Below are positions 1-9,003 of a stretch of DNA of 64,000 nt, in pieces; within the stretch, counting starts at the first letter, position 1; every line of letters starts with the position of its first letter. Source of the stretch: Nitrospira sp. (GTDB lineage: Bacteria; Nitrospirota; Nitrospiria; Nitrospirales; Nitrospiraceae); NCBI GenBank assembly GCA_022226935.1, contig CP092081.1, forward strand, positions 2,938,181 through 3,002,180. Reading direction: 5' to 3'. The position numbers were made by a program, and so were the translations under genes. The notes under the pieces were generated by a model. It had not been told where the DNA came from. It saw nothing but the letters and a program-made list of their open reading frames with translations, and ran no database searches.

Positions 1-1
1 G

Positions 2-1639
2 CTGTTTGGTTCGGTTGTGGATGATCTTGTTCGGGGAAGTGGCGACATCGATATCTATGTGATAACCGGTGAGGCCGGTACCGGTAAACCTCTCGTGGCG
101 GGATTGCTTCAACGGACCAGCGAACGCCGGAACTACGGCTATGCTTTCGCCGTGGTACTGGGCTGTACGGCATTGAGTCTGGTCATGTCTCCATACTTTG
201 GGCAGGCCAATCTCATTATGGTCTATCTGTTCGGGGTCGTCGTTATTGCCACCAGGTGGGGACGAGGCCCCTCGGCGCTGGCTTCATTGATGAGTGTCGC
301 GGCCTTCGATTTCTTCTTCATTCCTCCCTACTATTCATTTGCCGTGTCGGATGCGCAGTATCTACTGACATTTGCCGTCATGCTCCTCGTGGCGTTACTG
401 ATCAGCCGGCTGGCTGCTCACAAGAGTCAACAGGCGGAGGCGGCCTTGATTCGTGAGAAGCGAACCGCCGCACTCTATGCCATGAGCAGGGAATTGACCA
501 CTCAGCGTGGGGTGGAGAAACTGGCTTCAGTAGCGTCCCGTCATATCCACGACGTCTTTCATTGCCAGGTGGCGGTGTTTCTTCCTGATCGGGAGGGGCG
601 GGTGCATCTCCATCGGGGTGAAGCGCTGCATTTCGACCTGGATCCGAAGGAGGCCGGCATCTCGCAATGGGTGTTCGACCATAAAGAATCCGCTGGTCAT
701 GGCACGAATACCCTTTCCGGATCTGATTCGCTGTATCTGCCACTGTTGGGATCTCATGGGGCGGTTGGGGTCCTTGCGGTCCGATCGTTGCGACCTGCCG
801 AACTGCTTGCTCCGGAACAACTGCATCTCCTGGAGACTTTCGCGAATCAGATGGCGTTGGCGCTGGAGCGCGCGCGATTAGCCGAAGAAGCTCAAGAAGC
901 TCACGTGCAGACGGAAACGGAGCGCATGCGCAATGCCGTCCTGAGTTCCGTCTCCCATGACTTACGGACGCCGCTGGCGACCGTTGTCGGGGCCAGCAGC
1001 GCATTGCTGAATGCCACCTGTCCCTTATCGATCGAGAGTCAGCAGGAACTGGTCCGGTCCATCAGCGATGAAGCCGGCCGGCTTGATCGGTTACTCAAGA
1101 ATCTCCTCGATATGACCAGATTGGAAGCGGGAGCCATGCAACTGCGCAAGGAATGGCATGCGCTGGAGGAAGTGGTCGGTACGGCGTTGGCACGGGTGAA
1201 ATCTCGCATTGCCTCTCATCCGGTGTCAACCACACTTCCGGCCGACCTCCCGCTGGTGCGTATCGATGGCGTCTTGATCGAGCAAGTGTTGATTAATTTG
1301 TTGGAGAATGCTGCGAAATATTCTTCTTCGGCATCACCAATCGACGTCACGGCGATCGTCAAAGATGGGGTCATCGTGACAGAAGTGGCCGATCGAGGCC
1401 CGGGTATTCCACGAGGAGAAGAAAAGCGGATCTTCGAGAAGTTTTATCAGCTCCATCCGGAGCCTGAGAGCGGTGTCGGACTAGGATTGACGATCTGCCG
1501 TGGCATCATCGAATCCCATGGCGGGCGTATTTGGGTGGAGCACCGCTCCGGCGGAGGAGCGATTTTCCGTTTTACGCTCCCGACAGAAAAGAATCAGCCG
1601 ACGGTCGAACCGGAACATCACGACCGCGCTGCCACCTAG
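2..1639 (+). CDS. kdpD: KdpD potassium/osmosensing histidine kinase, 3' part
   Basis: The frame is open to the left edge of the window, so the 5' part (KdpD N-terminal and most of the universal-stress-like domain) is missing. The first codons encode the end of the USP-like domain (ending IDIYVITG). Then come four closely spaced hydrophobic helices typical of the KdpD membrane region (about bases 150-410), a GAF-like segment, a HisKA domain with phospho-acceptor His in SVSHDLRTPL (His codon at 956-958), and an HATPase with N box (LLENAAKYS), G1 (DRGPGIP) and G2 (GVGLGLTICRG). In the family this kinase senses K+ limitation and phosphorylates KdpE, which drives the KdpFABC pump genes. kdpE follows after 12 bases, which supports the call. 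The GEAGTGKP stretch at the start resembles a P-loop but lies at the end of the USP-like domain and is not taken as one. Confidence 0.94.
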   Translation: MFGSVVDDLVRGSGDIDIYVITGEAGTGKPLVAGLLQRTSERRNYGYAFAVVLGCTALSLVMSPYFGQANLIMVYLFGVVVIATRWGRGPSALASLMSVAAFDFFFIPPYYSFAVSDAQYLLTFAVMLLVALLISRLAAHKSQQAEAALIREKRTAALYAMSRELTTQRGVEKLASVASRHIHDVFHCQVAVFLPDREGRVHLHRGEALHFDLDPKEAGISQWVFDHKESAGHGTNTLSGSDSLYLPLLGSHGAVGVLAVRSLRPAELLAPEQLHLLETFANQMALALERARLAEEAQEAHVQTETERMRNAVLSSVSHDLRTPLATVVGASSALLNATCPLSIESQQELVRSISDEAGRLDRLLKNLLDMTRLEAGAMQLRKEWHALEEVVGTALARVKSRIASHPVSTTLPADLPLVRIDGVLIEQVLINLLENAAKYSSSASPIDVTAIVKDGVIVTEVADRGPGIPRGEEKRIFEKFYQLHPEPESGVGLGLTICRGIIESHGGRIWVEHRSGGGAIFRFTLPTEKNQPTVEPEHHDRAAT

Positions 1640-1651
1640 GATCTATCGCAG

Positions 1652-2359
1652 ATGTCATCGACGATGGGCCATGAGGTGACGGTGCTACTCATCGAGGACG
1701 AAGCGGAAATTCGACGATTTCTCCGCGCCACGCTCCCACCCCACGGCTATCGGGTATATGAGGCTGTGAGCGGTGGGGAAGGAGTGGCCCAGGCTTCCGC
1801 TCGAAATCCCGACATGATCCTGCTGGATCTTGGTCTTCCGGACATGAACGGCACCGCAGTGATTGCGAAAGTTCGTGCCTGGTCCACCATGCCGATCATC
1901 GTGCTTTCTGCGCGAGATCAAGAACAGGTCAAAGTGGCAGCGTTTGATCTTGGCGCTGACGATTATGTCACCAAACCCTTTGGCGTGGAGGAGCTCTTGG
2001 CCCGCATGCGTGCGGCCATGCGGCATGTCAATCGGCTGGCCGGTGGTGCGATCGAAACGGTGTATACATTCGGTGATCTGCGCGTGGATTTGGGACGACG
2101 ACAGGTGTTTGTCTCAGGAAAGGAAGTCCATCTCACGCCGATCGAGTATAAGCTGCTGGAGACGCTGGTCCGTTATGCCGGAAAAGTCGTGACTCATCGG
2201 CAATTACTCAAGGAGGTGTGGGGCCCCTTGCATGTGGACGAGGGACAGTATTTGCGCGTGTATATGCGTCAGTTGAGGAATAAGGTCGAAGCCGATCCCG
2301 CTCAGCCGCGCCATTTGGTGACGGAACTAGGAGTCGGGTATCGCCTCAGAACGGAATGA
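1652..2359 (+). CDS. kdpE: KdpE response regulator (OmpR family)
   Basis: This is a 235-residue, full-length OmpR/PhoB-type regulator. The receiver has the acidic pair at Glu15/Asp16, phospho-acceptor Asp59 in ILLDLGLPDMNG, and the conserved Lys108 in DDYVTKPF. A winged-helix DNA-binding domain follows (about 130-232, with LTPIEYKLLETLVRYAGKVV and VRYAGKVVTHRQLLKEVWG). Together with the kinase ending 12 bases upstream it forms the KdpDE two-component pair, expected to activate K+-pump genes when K+ is low. The pump genes are not in the window and presumably lie to the left. The porin gene follows 12 bases downstream, so the three are probably co-transcribed. Confidence 0.95.
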   Translation: MSSTMGHEVTVLLIEDEAEIRRFLRATLPPHGYRVYEAVSGGEGVAQASARNPDMILLDLGLPDMNGTAVIAKVRAWSTMPIIVLSARDQEQVKVAAFDLGADDYVTKPFGVEELLARMRAAMRHVNRLAGGAIETVYTFGDLRVDLGRRQVFVSGKEVHLTPIEYKLLETLVRYAGKVVTHRQLLKEVWGPLHVDEGQYLRVYMRQLRNKVEADPAQPRHLVTELGVGYRLRTE

Positions 2360-2371
2360 GCGCCCTCGTCT

Positions 2372-3574
2372 ATGAAGGTGTCTGTGACTAGAGAAAAGCG
2401 CCGGCGCGGCCTGGCGGGTCCGACATATGGGGCGATGCTTTGCTGGGCATTGATCGCGACGGCGCATGCGGTTGAAAGCAGCGCTGCACCAGATTCCACT
2501 TCGATAACCGAGGCCAACCTCTGGCATTACGGTGCCTATCTCGACGTCGGTTATGTGCTCAATTTCAATTTCCCCGAGAATCATCTCTGGAGGAATCGTG
2601 CGACGGCGGCGCGACACAATGAGTTCGCGCCGAACATGGCGTTGGCCTATGTCCGGAAAGATGTGAGCGAATCGTCTCGCTGGGGCATGGAACTTGGGGT
2701 GCAAGGAGGATATGACTCCGAACGTTTTGCGTTCCTGCAAGGTGAGCGGGAGGTCAGCGGGGCAGATACGCTCCGACACATCCATCGGGCGAATGTGTCC
2801 TATCTTGCTCCGGTCGGAAAGGGGCTGACGATCACAGGGGGATTATTCAACAGCCTCATCGGCTACGAATCGCTCTATGCCAAAGACAATGCGAACTACA
2901 CCCGCTCCTGGATCGCCGACAATACTCCCTACATGATGTTCGGCGTGAGCGCGAAGTATCCGGTCAGCGACAATCTGACGGTCACGGCGTTTGTGGTGAA
3001 CGGCTACTACCATTTATCGCGCCCCAACGATCAACCGAGTTACGGCGCTCAGTGGGCCTATAAGGCAACGCCGCGGCTGACCTTGACGCAAACGCTGTAT
3101 GGCGGCCCCGATCAGACTGACACGGCCCTGCAGTTCTGGCGGTTGTATGCGAACCATATCGTCGAATGGAAAGGCGACGACGTGACGATTGCGGCGTCAT
3201 ATGACATCGGGACCGAGAACATTGCCGACCGTCCCGGCCATCCGCGAGCATTTGTGACCGGCGGGAATATTGTGGCGCGCTGGCATGTGGCGGGCCCATG
3301 GACCCTAGCGCTTCGGCCGGAAGTGTATTGGGACCGCAATGGTCGCTGGACGGGATCGGAGCAATTCGTCAAGGCGGTGACCTCCACGATCGAATATCGC
3401 ATTCCTTACAAATGGACGAACACCACCGTGCGCCTGGAACATCGATGGGATGAATCGATCGGAGCAGGAGGCGGATTCTTCCGGCGCGGTGAGGTGCAAC
3501 CTGGCGTATTGAGTCTCACGCCCAATCAACATCTGGTGTTGCTGGGAATTCTGTGGACCTTCGATAGTCCGTGA
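2372..3574 (+). CDS. Outer-membrane beta-barrel porin, BBP2/OmpL-like
   Basis: A 400-residue protein with an N-terminal export signal (basic start, then a hydrophobic stretch ending near THAVESSA). It then shows alternating short amphipathic strands rich in aromatic residues, as in outer-membrane barrels, and ends in a strand (LVLLGILWTF) next to the C-terminus. The opening GAYLDVGYVLNFNFPENHLW and the segment around SLIGYESLYAKDNANYTRSW match the putative beta-barrel porin-2 (OmpL-like) family as I know it. It sits 12 bases after kdpE on the same strand, which suggests it is part of the potassium response and may let K+ or osmolytes across the outer membrane. The family is clear; the substrate is inferred only from the neighbours. 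Confidence 0.8.
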   Translation: MKVSVTREKRRRGLAGPTYGAMLCWALIATAHAVESSAAPDSTSITEANLWHYGAYLDVGYVLNFNFPENHLWRNRATAARHNEFAPNMALAYVRKDVSESSRWGMELGVQGGYDSERFAFLQGEREVSGADTLRHIHRANVSYLAPVGKGLTITGGLFNSLIGYESLYAKDNANYTRSWIADNTPYMMFGVSAKYPVSDNLTVTAFVVNGYYHLSRPNDQPSYGAQWAYKATPRLTLTQTLYGGPDQTDTALQFWRLYANHIVEWKGDDVTIAASYDIGTENIADRPGHPRAFVTGGNIVARWHVAGPWTLALRPEVYWDRNGRWTGSEQFVKAVTSTIEYRIPYKWTNTTVRLEHRWDESIGAGGGFFRRGEVQPGVLSLTPNQHLVLLGILWTFDSP

Positions 3575-3615
3575 ACGGCGCTCAACGCGGCTTGAGGTCG
3601 ATCCCTACTCATTGG

Positions 3616-4782
3616 TTACTTCGAGATGGGGCAGCGAGGACGCGTCGTGGAGGGAAAAAACCACTTCTCTGCTAATATTTTGGCTTTCTTGCGATAAGGG
3701 TCTTCAATGTAGGTGTATGTGACGTGAGATAGGACGAGAATGACCCCGATTGCTGCAGCTAGAAATAGAGCGCCGGCTAATGGAGGTGGGGTCAACAGTG
3801 GCTCTCCATTCGCATCGATCGCTTGAGGTGTCTTCAGGGCGACCCTCAGTACTTGAGAGAATGCCCAGATAACAGCCACATGAACCATGTAGACCGAATA
3901 ACTGACCTTCCCTATCCATGCCAACGGCGCAACCTCCAGAAGAGTGCTAAGGACTCCTTTCGGGGTTGCCGCAATCGACACAATTAGAACGGCAAATAGA
4001 GGCAGAATCAAAACATCAGGACCAGTCCCCTGCTTCATCGACAAGAATACGATCAGCCCGGCAAACGAGAGAAGCCCTGGTCCATGTTTGTACCACTCGT
4101 GTTGAGTCTTGGATAATGGTCGTTTCGACAATGCGACATAGAAATGAAATGCAATCACGCCCACAAAAAACCCCTCGATGCATCTCAACAAGTTGTGAGT
4201 GAGCCCGCCGGAGTCAAGAGTCAGACTTGCCAATATGAGTAGTGCCGACATGGAAAGCATCGCCACTCGTGTCCTAAGAAGAAACAGAGCCGTTGCGAAA
4301 AGAATGTAGGTATAAAATTCCGTGCTGATGCTCCATGCTGGCAAATTGTACGTGGCTTTGTCATGAAACCCCAATGCTTGAACAAGCAGCAGATTACTAA
4401 TAAATGAGAAGGTGTTATTGGAAGTAAATGCGCCCTTGTTCGCGACAAGGCCGTATTCAAGTTCTGCGATATACTTCGCAATTTCAATTCCGAGAAACAC
4501 GAAAAGAAGGATCAAGTGGAGAGGATAGAGTCGACCAAGCCGTATCCAGATAAATTTTGCCACATCGCGCCCTGTACCCAGTCTCCTTCCATAACTATGA
4601 CAGATGACGAATCCGGACAATACAAAGAATAAATCTACCATCAAGTAGCCGTTACGGATCAGAGCCATGTCATACAATGGGAAAGTCCAGGCAACATGAA
4701 AGATGACAACAGCAAGAGCGGCAATTCCCCGCAACGATTCCAACGCACGAAAAAATTCATGAGATGTAGGGCTAGTCGTCAT
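3616..4782 (-). CDS. Acyltransferase 3 family membrane protein (OafA/YrhL type)
   Basis: A 388-residue integral membrane protein with about ten hydrophobic helices. It carries the acyltransferase-3 hallmarks: ESLRGIAALAVVIFHVAW near the N-terminus with the conserved His, then VDLFFVLSGFVICHSYGRR. These enzymes O-acylate surface polysaccharides, lipids or macrolides in the cytoplasmic membrane. The acceptor cannot be told here because no glycan genes adjoin it. Its DNA is clearly richer in A+T than the flanks (the line at 4141-4200 has 26 G/C of 60). It is oriented against the kdp genes and stands alone, so lateral acquisition is likely. Length is normal for single-domain members without a C-terminal SGNH domain. 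Confidence 0.88.
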   Translation of the reverse strand: MTTSPTSHEFFRALESLRGIAALAVVIFHVAWTFPLYDMALIRNGYLMVDLFFVLSGFVICHSYGRRLGTGRDVAKFIWIRLGRLYPLHLILLFVFLGIEIAKYIAELEYGLVANKGAFTSNNTFSFISNLLLVQALGFHDKATYNLPAWSISTEFYTYILFATALFLLRTRVAMLSMSALLILASLTLDSGGLTHNLLRCIEGFFVGVIAFHFYVALSKRPLSKTQHEWYKHGPGLLSFAGLIVFLSMKQGTGPDVLILPLFAVLIVSIAATPKGVLSTLLEVAPLAWIGKVSYSVYMVHVAVIWAFSQVLRVALKTPQAIDANGEPLLTPPPLAGALFLAAAIGVILVLSHVTYTYIEDPYRKKAKILAEKWFFPSTTRPRCPISK

Positions 4783-5138
4783 GTGGTTATCATATTGGCG
4801 GACTAAGAGTTTGGTCTAGAAATTTTGCATTCCTCGGGGGAAGCATGCTGTGACTAGAGATGCCACCTATGTTGATAGGCCTTTATCTTACCCTGGGTTG
4901 CCTGTGTTGGCAGGTGTTCCGCAGAACTGTCATCGATGGAGTGGAGCGGGAGTGAGTCAGTCCAGGTTTTGTGGATACTCCCTTACGAGTTCACTTGTAT
5001 GATGGCTACATTATTGGTGACGAAGATAACGACATCCAAAGGAGCCGTGATAAAGAGGAATCAGCTTTAGGAAACCGAAGACGGTCTATAAGTGAGAACA
5101 ATGGCCACAGCCGGCTGCAAAGGAAACCGAAGAAGCCG
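4783..5138. other. Intergenic stretch without a supported gene
   Basis: About 355 bases between two leftward genes. Open frames here run into the lipoprotein gene in the wrong frame and look non-coding. The only structure seen is a 13-base direct repeat AGGAAACCGAAGA at 5069-5081 and 5121-5133. The composition is intermediate between the A+T-rich acyltransferase gene and the right flank, as expected at the edge of an acquired segment. Confidence 0.5.
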
Positions 5139-5867
5139 CTATCCAGCCTGCTGTTTTTCTCTCAACAGCCGCAGCGTATCGGCGAGTTCTCTGCCGAATC
5201 GCGCCATCGCCACATCCTTCGCCTCGGCGATGGCGGCCTTGTCGTCGAGTGACGGCGCCGGACCGATGAGCGTTGTTTCCCCTTCCGCCGTTTGCGTGCC
5301 GTAGAGATAGCCCGTCCGGACATCCCACAACGTACCTTCCATCATGAACAGTGCGTGGCATTCAGTGCCGTGGGCAAAGTAAGTGCCGATCCCCGTGGCA
5401 TACCACCAGGCGTGGCCGTTGTTGTACCGTTCGAAGGCCGAAGCCCCGTCGATGATGAGAATCGCGTCGGCGTTGTAGCGGGCCGCGGCGAGTCGTATGT
5501 CGCGAAGGGTATTGCCTTGCACGGTTGAATTGGCGAGCAGGAAGGTTCGTTGTAGAATACCTTCCTCCTGCACTGGTTCCAGCGCTCGTTGCACACGGGC
5601 GCCGTCGGAGCTGATCCAGTCCACTCGTTGCAGGGCGGGGCGACTGGGGAAATCCTCATGTTTGAAATAAATAGCCAAGCGATAGGGCGTCGGCAAAGTC
5701 GCCTGGGTGGCCATGGTGGCGGCGATGTCGCGATCAGTCGTTACGTTGGGATGATCATGGAAGGATTCCTGCAGGATGTGGCGGTTCAGACCGCGGGCTC
5801 CGGTGCAGCCAGCGTATAGCATGGTGAAGATGAGTGCCAGAACAAGAGGATGCGTACCTGTTCTCAT
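5139..5867 (-). CDS. Putative lipoprotein of unknown function
   Basis: A 242-residue protein with a lipoprotein signal: positively charged start, hydrophobic core, and lipobox LYAGC with Cys at about residue 20. An SD-like CAGGAG lies 5 bases before the ATG. The mature part reads as a mixed alpha/beta domain with ADAILIIDG and the phrase LWDVRTGYLYGT, which recurs in envelope lipoproteins that compare a parameter at run time, but I do not recognise a named family with certainty. It probably sits in the outer or inner membrane facing the periplasm. The downstream genes on the other side are unrelated metabolic genes. Confidence 0.75.
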   Translation of the reverse strand: MRTGTHPLVLALIFTMLYAGCTGARGLNRHILQESFHDHPNVTTDRDIAATMATQATLPTPYRLAIYFKHEDFPSRPALQRVDWISSDGARVQRALEPVQEEGILQRTFLLANSTVQGNTLRDIRLAAARYNADAILIIDGASAFERYNNGHAWWYATGIGTYFAHGTECHALFMMEGTLWDVRTGYLYGTQTAEGETTLIGPAPSLDDKAAIAEAKDVAMARFGRELADTLRLLREKQQAG

Positions 5868-5880
5868 GCGGCTCCTGTGA

Positions 5881-6831
5881 TTAAAGTGAGGTCGAAGGTC
5901 TGGTCGGATCGATGTCGGAAAGGGCTTCGAGCGCCAGCATCAGCGCGTGCGTTCCGGAGCGGCCATGGCCCAGCGCCTCCGTCCTCTCGTACAGTTGATG
6001 CGCGAGCGTCAGACCTGGAAGGGTGAGCTGTCGACGTCGCGCTTCCTCAAGGGCAATGCCCATGTCTTTGATGAAATGTTCGACGAAGAAGCCGGGATCG
6101 AAATTGCGAGCCAGGATGCGGGGCGTCAGGTTGTCCAGTGTCCAGCAGGCGGCGGCGCCGCCGCGGATCGATTCCAGCATGCGCGGCAGTTCGAGTCCGG
6201 CCTGGTAGCCGTACAGCAGGCTTTCGCAGACGCCGATCATCGTGCCGGCAATCACGATCTGGTTGCAGAGCTTCGTATGTTGGCCGGCCCCCGAATCGCC
6301 TTGGTGCACGATCTTTTGGCCCAGACATTCGAGCAGCGGCATGATCGTATGCACAGCGCCGGCTTCGCCGCCGATCATGATCGACAGGGTCGCGTCGCGC
6401 GCGCCGATATCCCCGCCGGACACCGGCGCATCGACGGCAAACACGCCTCGCGATTGAGCCGCGCGCGCAATCTCCTGTGCGAGTGACGGTTCGGTGGTGG
6501 TCATATCAACCAGCACCATGCCCGCGCTGGCGCCTGCCAGTGCGCCATGGTCCCCGAAGTACACCTGGCGCACATCCTGCGGAAATCCCACCATAGTAAT
6601 GAGGATGTCGGTTTGCTCGGCCACCGCGCGAGGAGAATCGGCCCAGGTCGCTCCCTTGGCCAAAATCGCTGACGCTTTGCTGCGATTGCGTGTATACAGC
6701 GTGAGGCGATAGTGGGCAGCCTGAAGATGCCGGCACATGGATGCGCCCATCACGCCGGTGCCGATCCAGCCGACGCGCGTATGCGCGGGAGCCGCGACGC
6801 GAGGAGCCTGTTCACGTGGACGAGTCGTCAT
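5881..6831 (-). CDS. NAD(P)-dependent beta-hydroxyacid dehydrogenase (3-hydroxyisobutyrate dehydrogenase-like)
   Basis: A 316-residue protein with a short polar N-terminal extension before the Rossmann motif VGWIGTGVMGASMCRHL. It has the substrate-binding signature VDAPVSGGDIGA and the catalytic-lysine segment HTKLCNQIV, then the all-alpha C-terminal half. These identify the beta-hydroxyacid dehydrogenase family: 3-hydroxyisobutyrate dehydrogenase, tartronate semialdehyde reductase, or glyoxylate/succinic semialdehyde reductase. The exact substrate cannot be fixed from sequence alone. It begins only 3 bases after the stop of the gene at 6835-7320, so the two are probably translated from one message, although no functional link is obvious. 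Confidence 0.88.
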   Translation of the reverse strand: MTTRPREQAPRVAAPAHTRVGWIGTGVMGASMCRHLQAAHYRLTLYTRNRSKASAILAKGATWADSPRAVAEQTDILITMVGFPQDVRQVYFGDHGALAGASAGMVLVDMTTTEPSLAQEIARAAQSRGVFAVDAPVSGGDIGARDATLSIMIGGEAGAVHTIMPLLECLGQKIVHQGDSGAGQHTKLCNQIVIAGTMIGVCESLLYGYQAGLELPRMLESIRGGAAACWTLDNLTPRILARNFDPGFFVEHFIKDMGIALEEARRRQLTLPGLTLAHQLYERTEALGHGRSGTHALMLALEALSDIDPTRPSTSL

Positions 6832-6834
6832 CGG

Positions 6835-7320
6835 TTATTCCGCCAACGGCGTGATCCGGTTCGCAATCGCTTGCACAATACCTTCTTGATCCATCGCGAT
6901 TTTTGCGCCCTTGAAGCTCAAAGCATAACCCCCATGGCTGGGAGCCTGGACCGTTGCCTCCACCGCGACGCGGGCGCCGTCTTCCACATCAGGATCCTTC
7001 ACCATCGGCACGCCGCACAGCCCGGGTACGGCGACAGATAGGGTAGCTGTGTCGTCTTCCAGGTTGAAAAGATAGCCGCCGTAACAGGTTGATCCGGCCG
7101 GGATCTCGTATGGATCGAGGGGCTGGACTTGGCGCACAGTTCCCTTGAGCGTGATCTGTCGCAAGTGAAACAGCCCGGGATCGGCGAGCACCTCTTGCAC
7201 GGTCACGGCTTCTTGCGCCGAAATCGTATGGACGCCGACAAGACACAATGCCAGCCAGGCCAGCAGCCCTGCGCCGAAACGCAGGGCATGGTGAGATGTG
7301 TGGCGGCTCATCGGTGTCAT
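6835..7320 (-). CDS. Secreted protein with OB-fold-like domain
   Basis: A 161-residue protein. I place the start at 7320 (MTPMSRH) because a GGAGAG lies 12 bases upstream and a classical signal peptide follows, cleaved near ISAQEA. The longer open frame upstream (to 7593) runs into the divergent peptidase gene and is not credible. The mature part, with QITLKGTVRQVQPLDPY, a Cys-containing turn (GSTCYGGYLFNLED) and GARVAVEATVQ, looks like a periplasmic OB-fold of the kind seen in small nucleic-acid-binding-like or cytochrome-maturation proteins. Function unknown. It is immediately upstream of the dehydrogenase gene on the same strand. Confidence 0.7.
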   Translation of the reverse strand: MTPMSRHTSHHALRFGAGLLAWLALCLVGVHTISAQEAVTVQEVLADPGLFHLRQITLKGTVRQVQPLDPYEIPAGSTCYGGYLFNLEDDTATLSVAVPGLCGVPMVKDPDVEDGARVAVEATVQAPSHGGYALSFKGAKIAMDQEGIVQAIANRITPLAE

Positions 7321-7479
7321 TCTACATGCTTTCTCTCCGTCGCCGCCAACATAGGCTTTCCTGTTCTGAGTGGATATAATCCCTGGTGACCGACGTTGAG
7401 TTCTACGTAGTGAGCCGTGACCCAGAAAAAGATGCATGAAAGTTTGATCATTGCCACGGAAGATCGAAAAGGAGCAGCG

Positions 7480-8844
7480 ATGAGCGACGCGCACCGGCAG
7501 GTAGAGACCTACATACAGGATATTCGCCCCCAGTATGAAGACATGCTTGGGCAGGCGGTGGAGATTCCCTCCATCAGCATGGATCCGCGGCACGCGCCGG
7601 ATGTGCGCCGCATGGCCGAATTAGCCGCGCACTATCTGCGGGCGGCCGGGGCGGAGGCCCACATCGTGGAAACGCCCGGTTACCCCGTCGTCTCGGGCGG
7701 CTGGACGGTCGATCCTCACTATCCCACCGTGACGGTCTACAATCACATGGATGTCCAGCCGGCACAGGAGCCTGAATGGAAGCAGTCTCCCTTCGCATTT
7801 CAGAATGAGAATGGCATCTATCGTGGGCGCGGGGCGACAGACGACAAGGGGCCGGCCCTCGCCGCTCTGTTCGGCGCGCGGTATGCGATCGATCAGGGAG
7901 TGCCGATCAATGTGCGGTTTCTCTGGGAACTGGAAGAGGAAAACGGAAGTCCCAGTTTCGCCTCTGCGATCAAGAACCGGGCGGCGATTCCGCGCCCGGA
8001 TTCCGTGGTCATTTCGGACACGATCTGGCTTTCGAAGAATCAACCGGCGATGCCCTATGGATTACGGGGGTTACTCGGCGCGCGGCTTATCCTACGAACC
8101 GGAACCAAGGATGCGCATTCCGGCGTCACCGGTGGAGCGGCTCGGAACCCGCTCGTCGAGTTGATGGAGATCGCCCATGCCTGCGTCGATGCCAAGACCG
8201 GCAAGGTGAAGATCCCCGGCTTTTACGATGAGGTCGTGCCGCCGACGAAGGCCGAGATCGCGAGTTTCTTAAAGTCGGGTTTCCAAGTGAACAAATTCAA
8301 ACAGGCGTACGGGTTTAAGACGTTGCGTACGCATGACCCGGCTGAGGTCATGCGGCGGATTTGGGCCGCCCCGACGTTCGAAGTGCATGGCCTTACCGGC
8401 GGGTATCATGGCCCAGGGGTCAAGACCATCGTGCCCGGCCATGGCGAATTGAAAATCAGCATGCGATTGGTTCCCGGTCAAACCCCTGAGAAGGTCTTTA
8501 CGTTGTTGAAGAAACATGTCGCGAAGTTGAATCCCGCGGTGAAGGTGGAGCGAGAGGGTATGTTACATCCGTTCCGCGGCGTGTTCGACGGGCCATACGT
8601 TGAAGCCGTGAAGCGCGCAGTCCGGGCCGGATTCGGCAAGGAGCCGGCGTTTATCCGCGAAGGCGGTTCGATCGGCGCGGTGGTGACGATGCAAAAGGCA
8701 TGGAACGTGCCGATCCTCTTTATGGGCCTCAGCCTCCCCGAGCATGGGTATCATGCGCCGAATGAGTACTTCGATTGGGGGCAGGCTTCCGGCGGCATCA
8801 AGGCGTTCGCGCATTACTTTTCAGATTTAGGCGCAAAGCCGTAA
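7480..8844 (+). CDS. M20 family metallopeptidase (dipeptidase / ArgE-DapE type)
   Basis: A 454-residue cytoplasmic enzyme. The ATG at 7480 is chosen because AAAAGGAG lies 5-6 bases upstream, whereas the frame open from 7417 has no such site. M20 metal-binding features are in order: the first His-Asp motif in YNHMDVQPAQ, then GATDDKGPALA with the bridging Asp, then the catalytic/metal Glu pair in WELEEENGSPSF. The dimerisation-domain boundary is around LILRTGTKDAHSGVTGG, and a late metal His falls in LPEHGYHAPNEYF. The family hydrolyses dipeptides or N-acyl amino acids with two zinc ions. The overall form is that of the long CNDP/PepV-like dipeptidases. Divergent from the 7320 gene, single transcript. 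Confidence 0.92.
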   Translation: MSDAHRQVETYIQDIRPQYEDMLGQAVEIPSISMDPRHAPDVRRMAELAAHYLRAAGAEAHIVETPGYPVVSGGWTVDPHYPTVTVYNHMDVQPAQEPEWKQSPFAFQNENGIYRGRGATDDKGPALAALFGARYAIDQGVPINVRFLWELEEENGSPSFASAIKNRAAIPRPDSVVISDTIWLSKNQPAMPYGLRGLLGARLILRTGTKDAHSGVTGGAARNPLVELMEIAHACVDAKTGKVKIPGFYDEVVPPTKAEIASFLKSGFQVNKFKQAYGFKTLRTHDPAEVMRRIWAAPTFEVHGLTGGYHGPGVKTIVPGHGELKISMRLVPGQTPEKVFTLLKKHVAKLNPAVKVEREGMLHPFRGVFDGPYVEAVKRAVRAGFGKEPAFIREGGSIGAVVTMQKAWNVPILFMGLSLPEHGYHAPNEYFDWGQASGGIKAFAHYFSDLGAKP

Positions 8845-8950
8845 TGCCCTGGCCGAAGGTGACGAGTGTCAATCCGCGGCAGCTGACGTGACAGTGTGAA
8901 AACGTGATAAACGTCATACGTAATCTGCGGGCAAGTGCGGTATCCTCGCT

Positions 8951-8969
8951 TCGGTTCTGCGTGAACCGA
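8951..8969 (+). promoter_or_regulatory. 7-bp hairpin in the nirK leader
   Basis: TCGGTTC (8951-8957), a 5-base loop, then GAACCGA (8963-8969). The element lies about 20 bases before the AGGAGG ribosome site of nirK, so it could be an operator half-site pair or an mRNA stem. No FNR or classical NsrR box was recognised in the 159-base gap. Function is guesswork. Confidence 0.3.
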
Positions 8970-9003
8970 CACCAATCACTTTCACAGGAGGAGCCGCAGC
9001 ATT

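Noticed and set aside
59-100. P-loop-like GEAGTGKP at the left edge
   Set aside because: It lies at the end of the KdpD USP-like domain; the real KdpD Walker A is in the missing N-terminal domain.
402-1004. 200-codon open frame antisense to kdpD
   Set aside because: Entirely opposite a well-supported kinase; Arg/Pro-rich composition typical of antisense frames in G+C-rich DNA.
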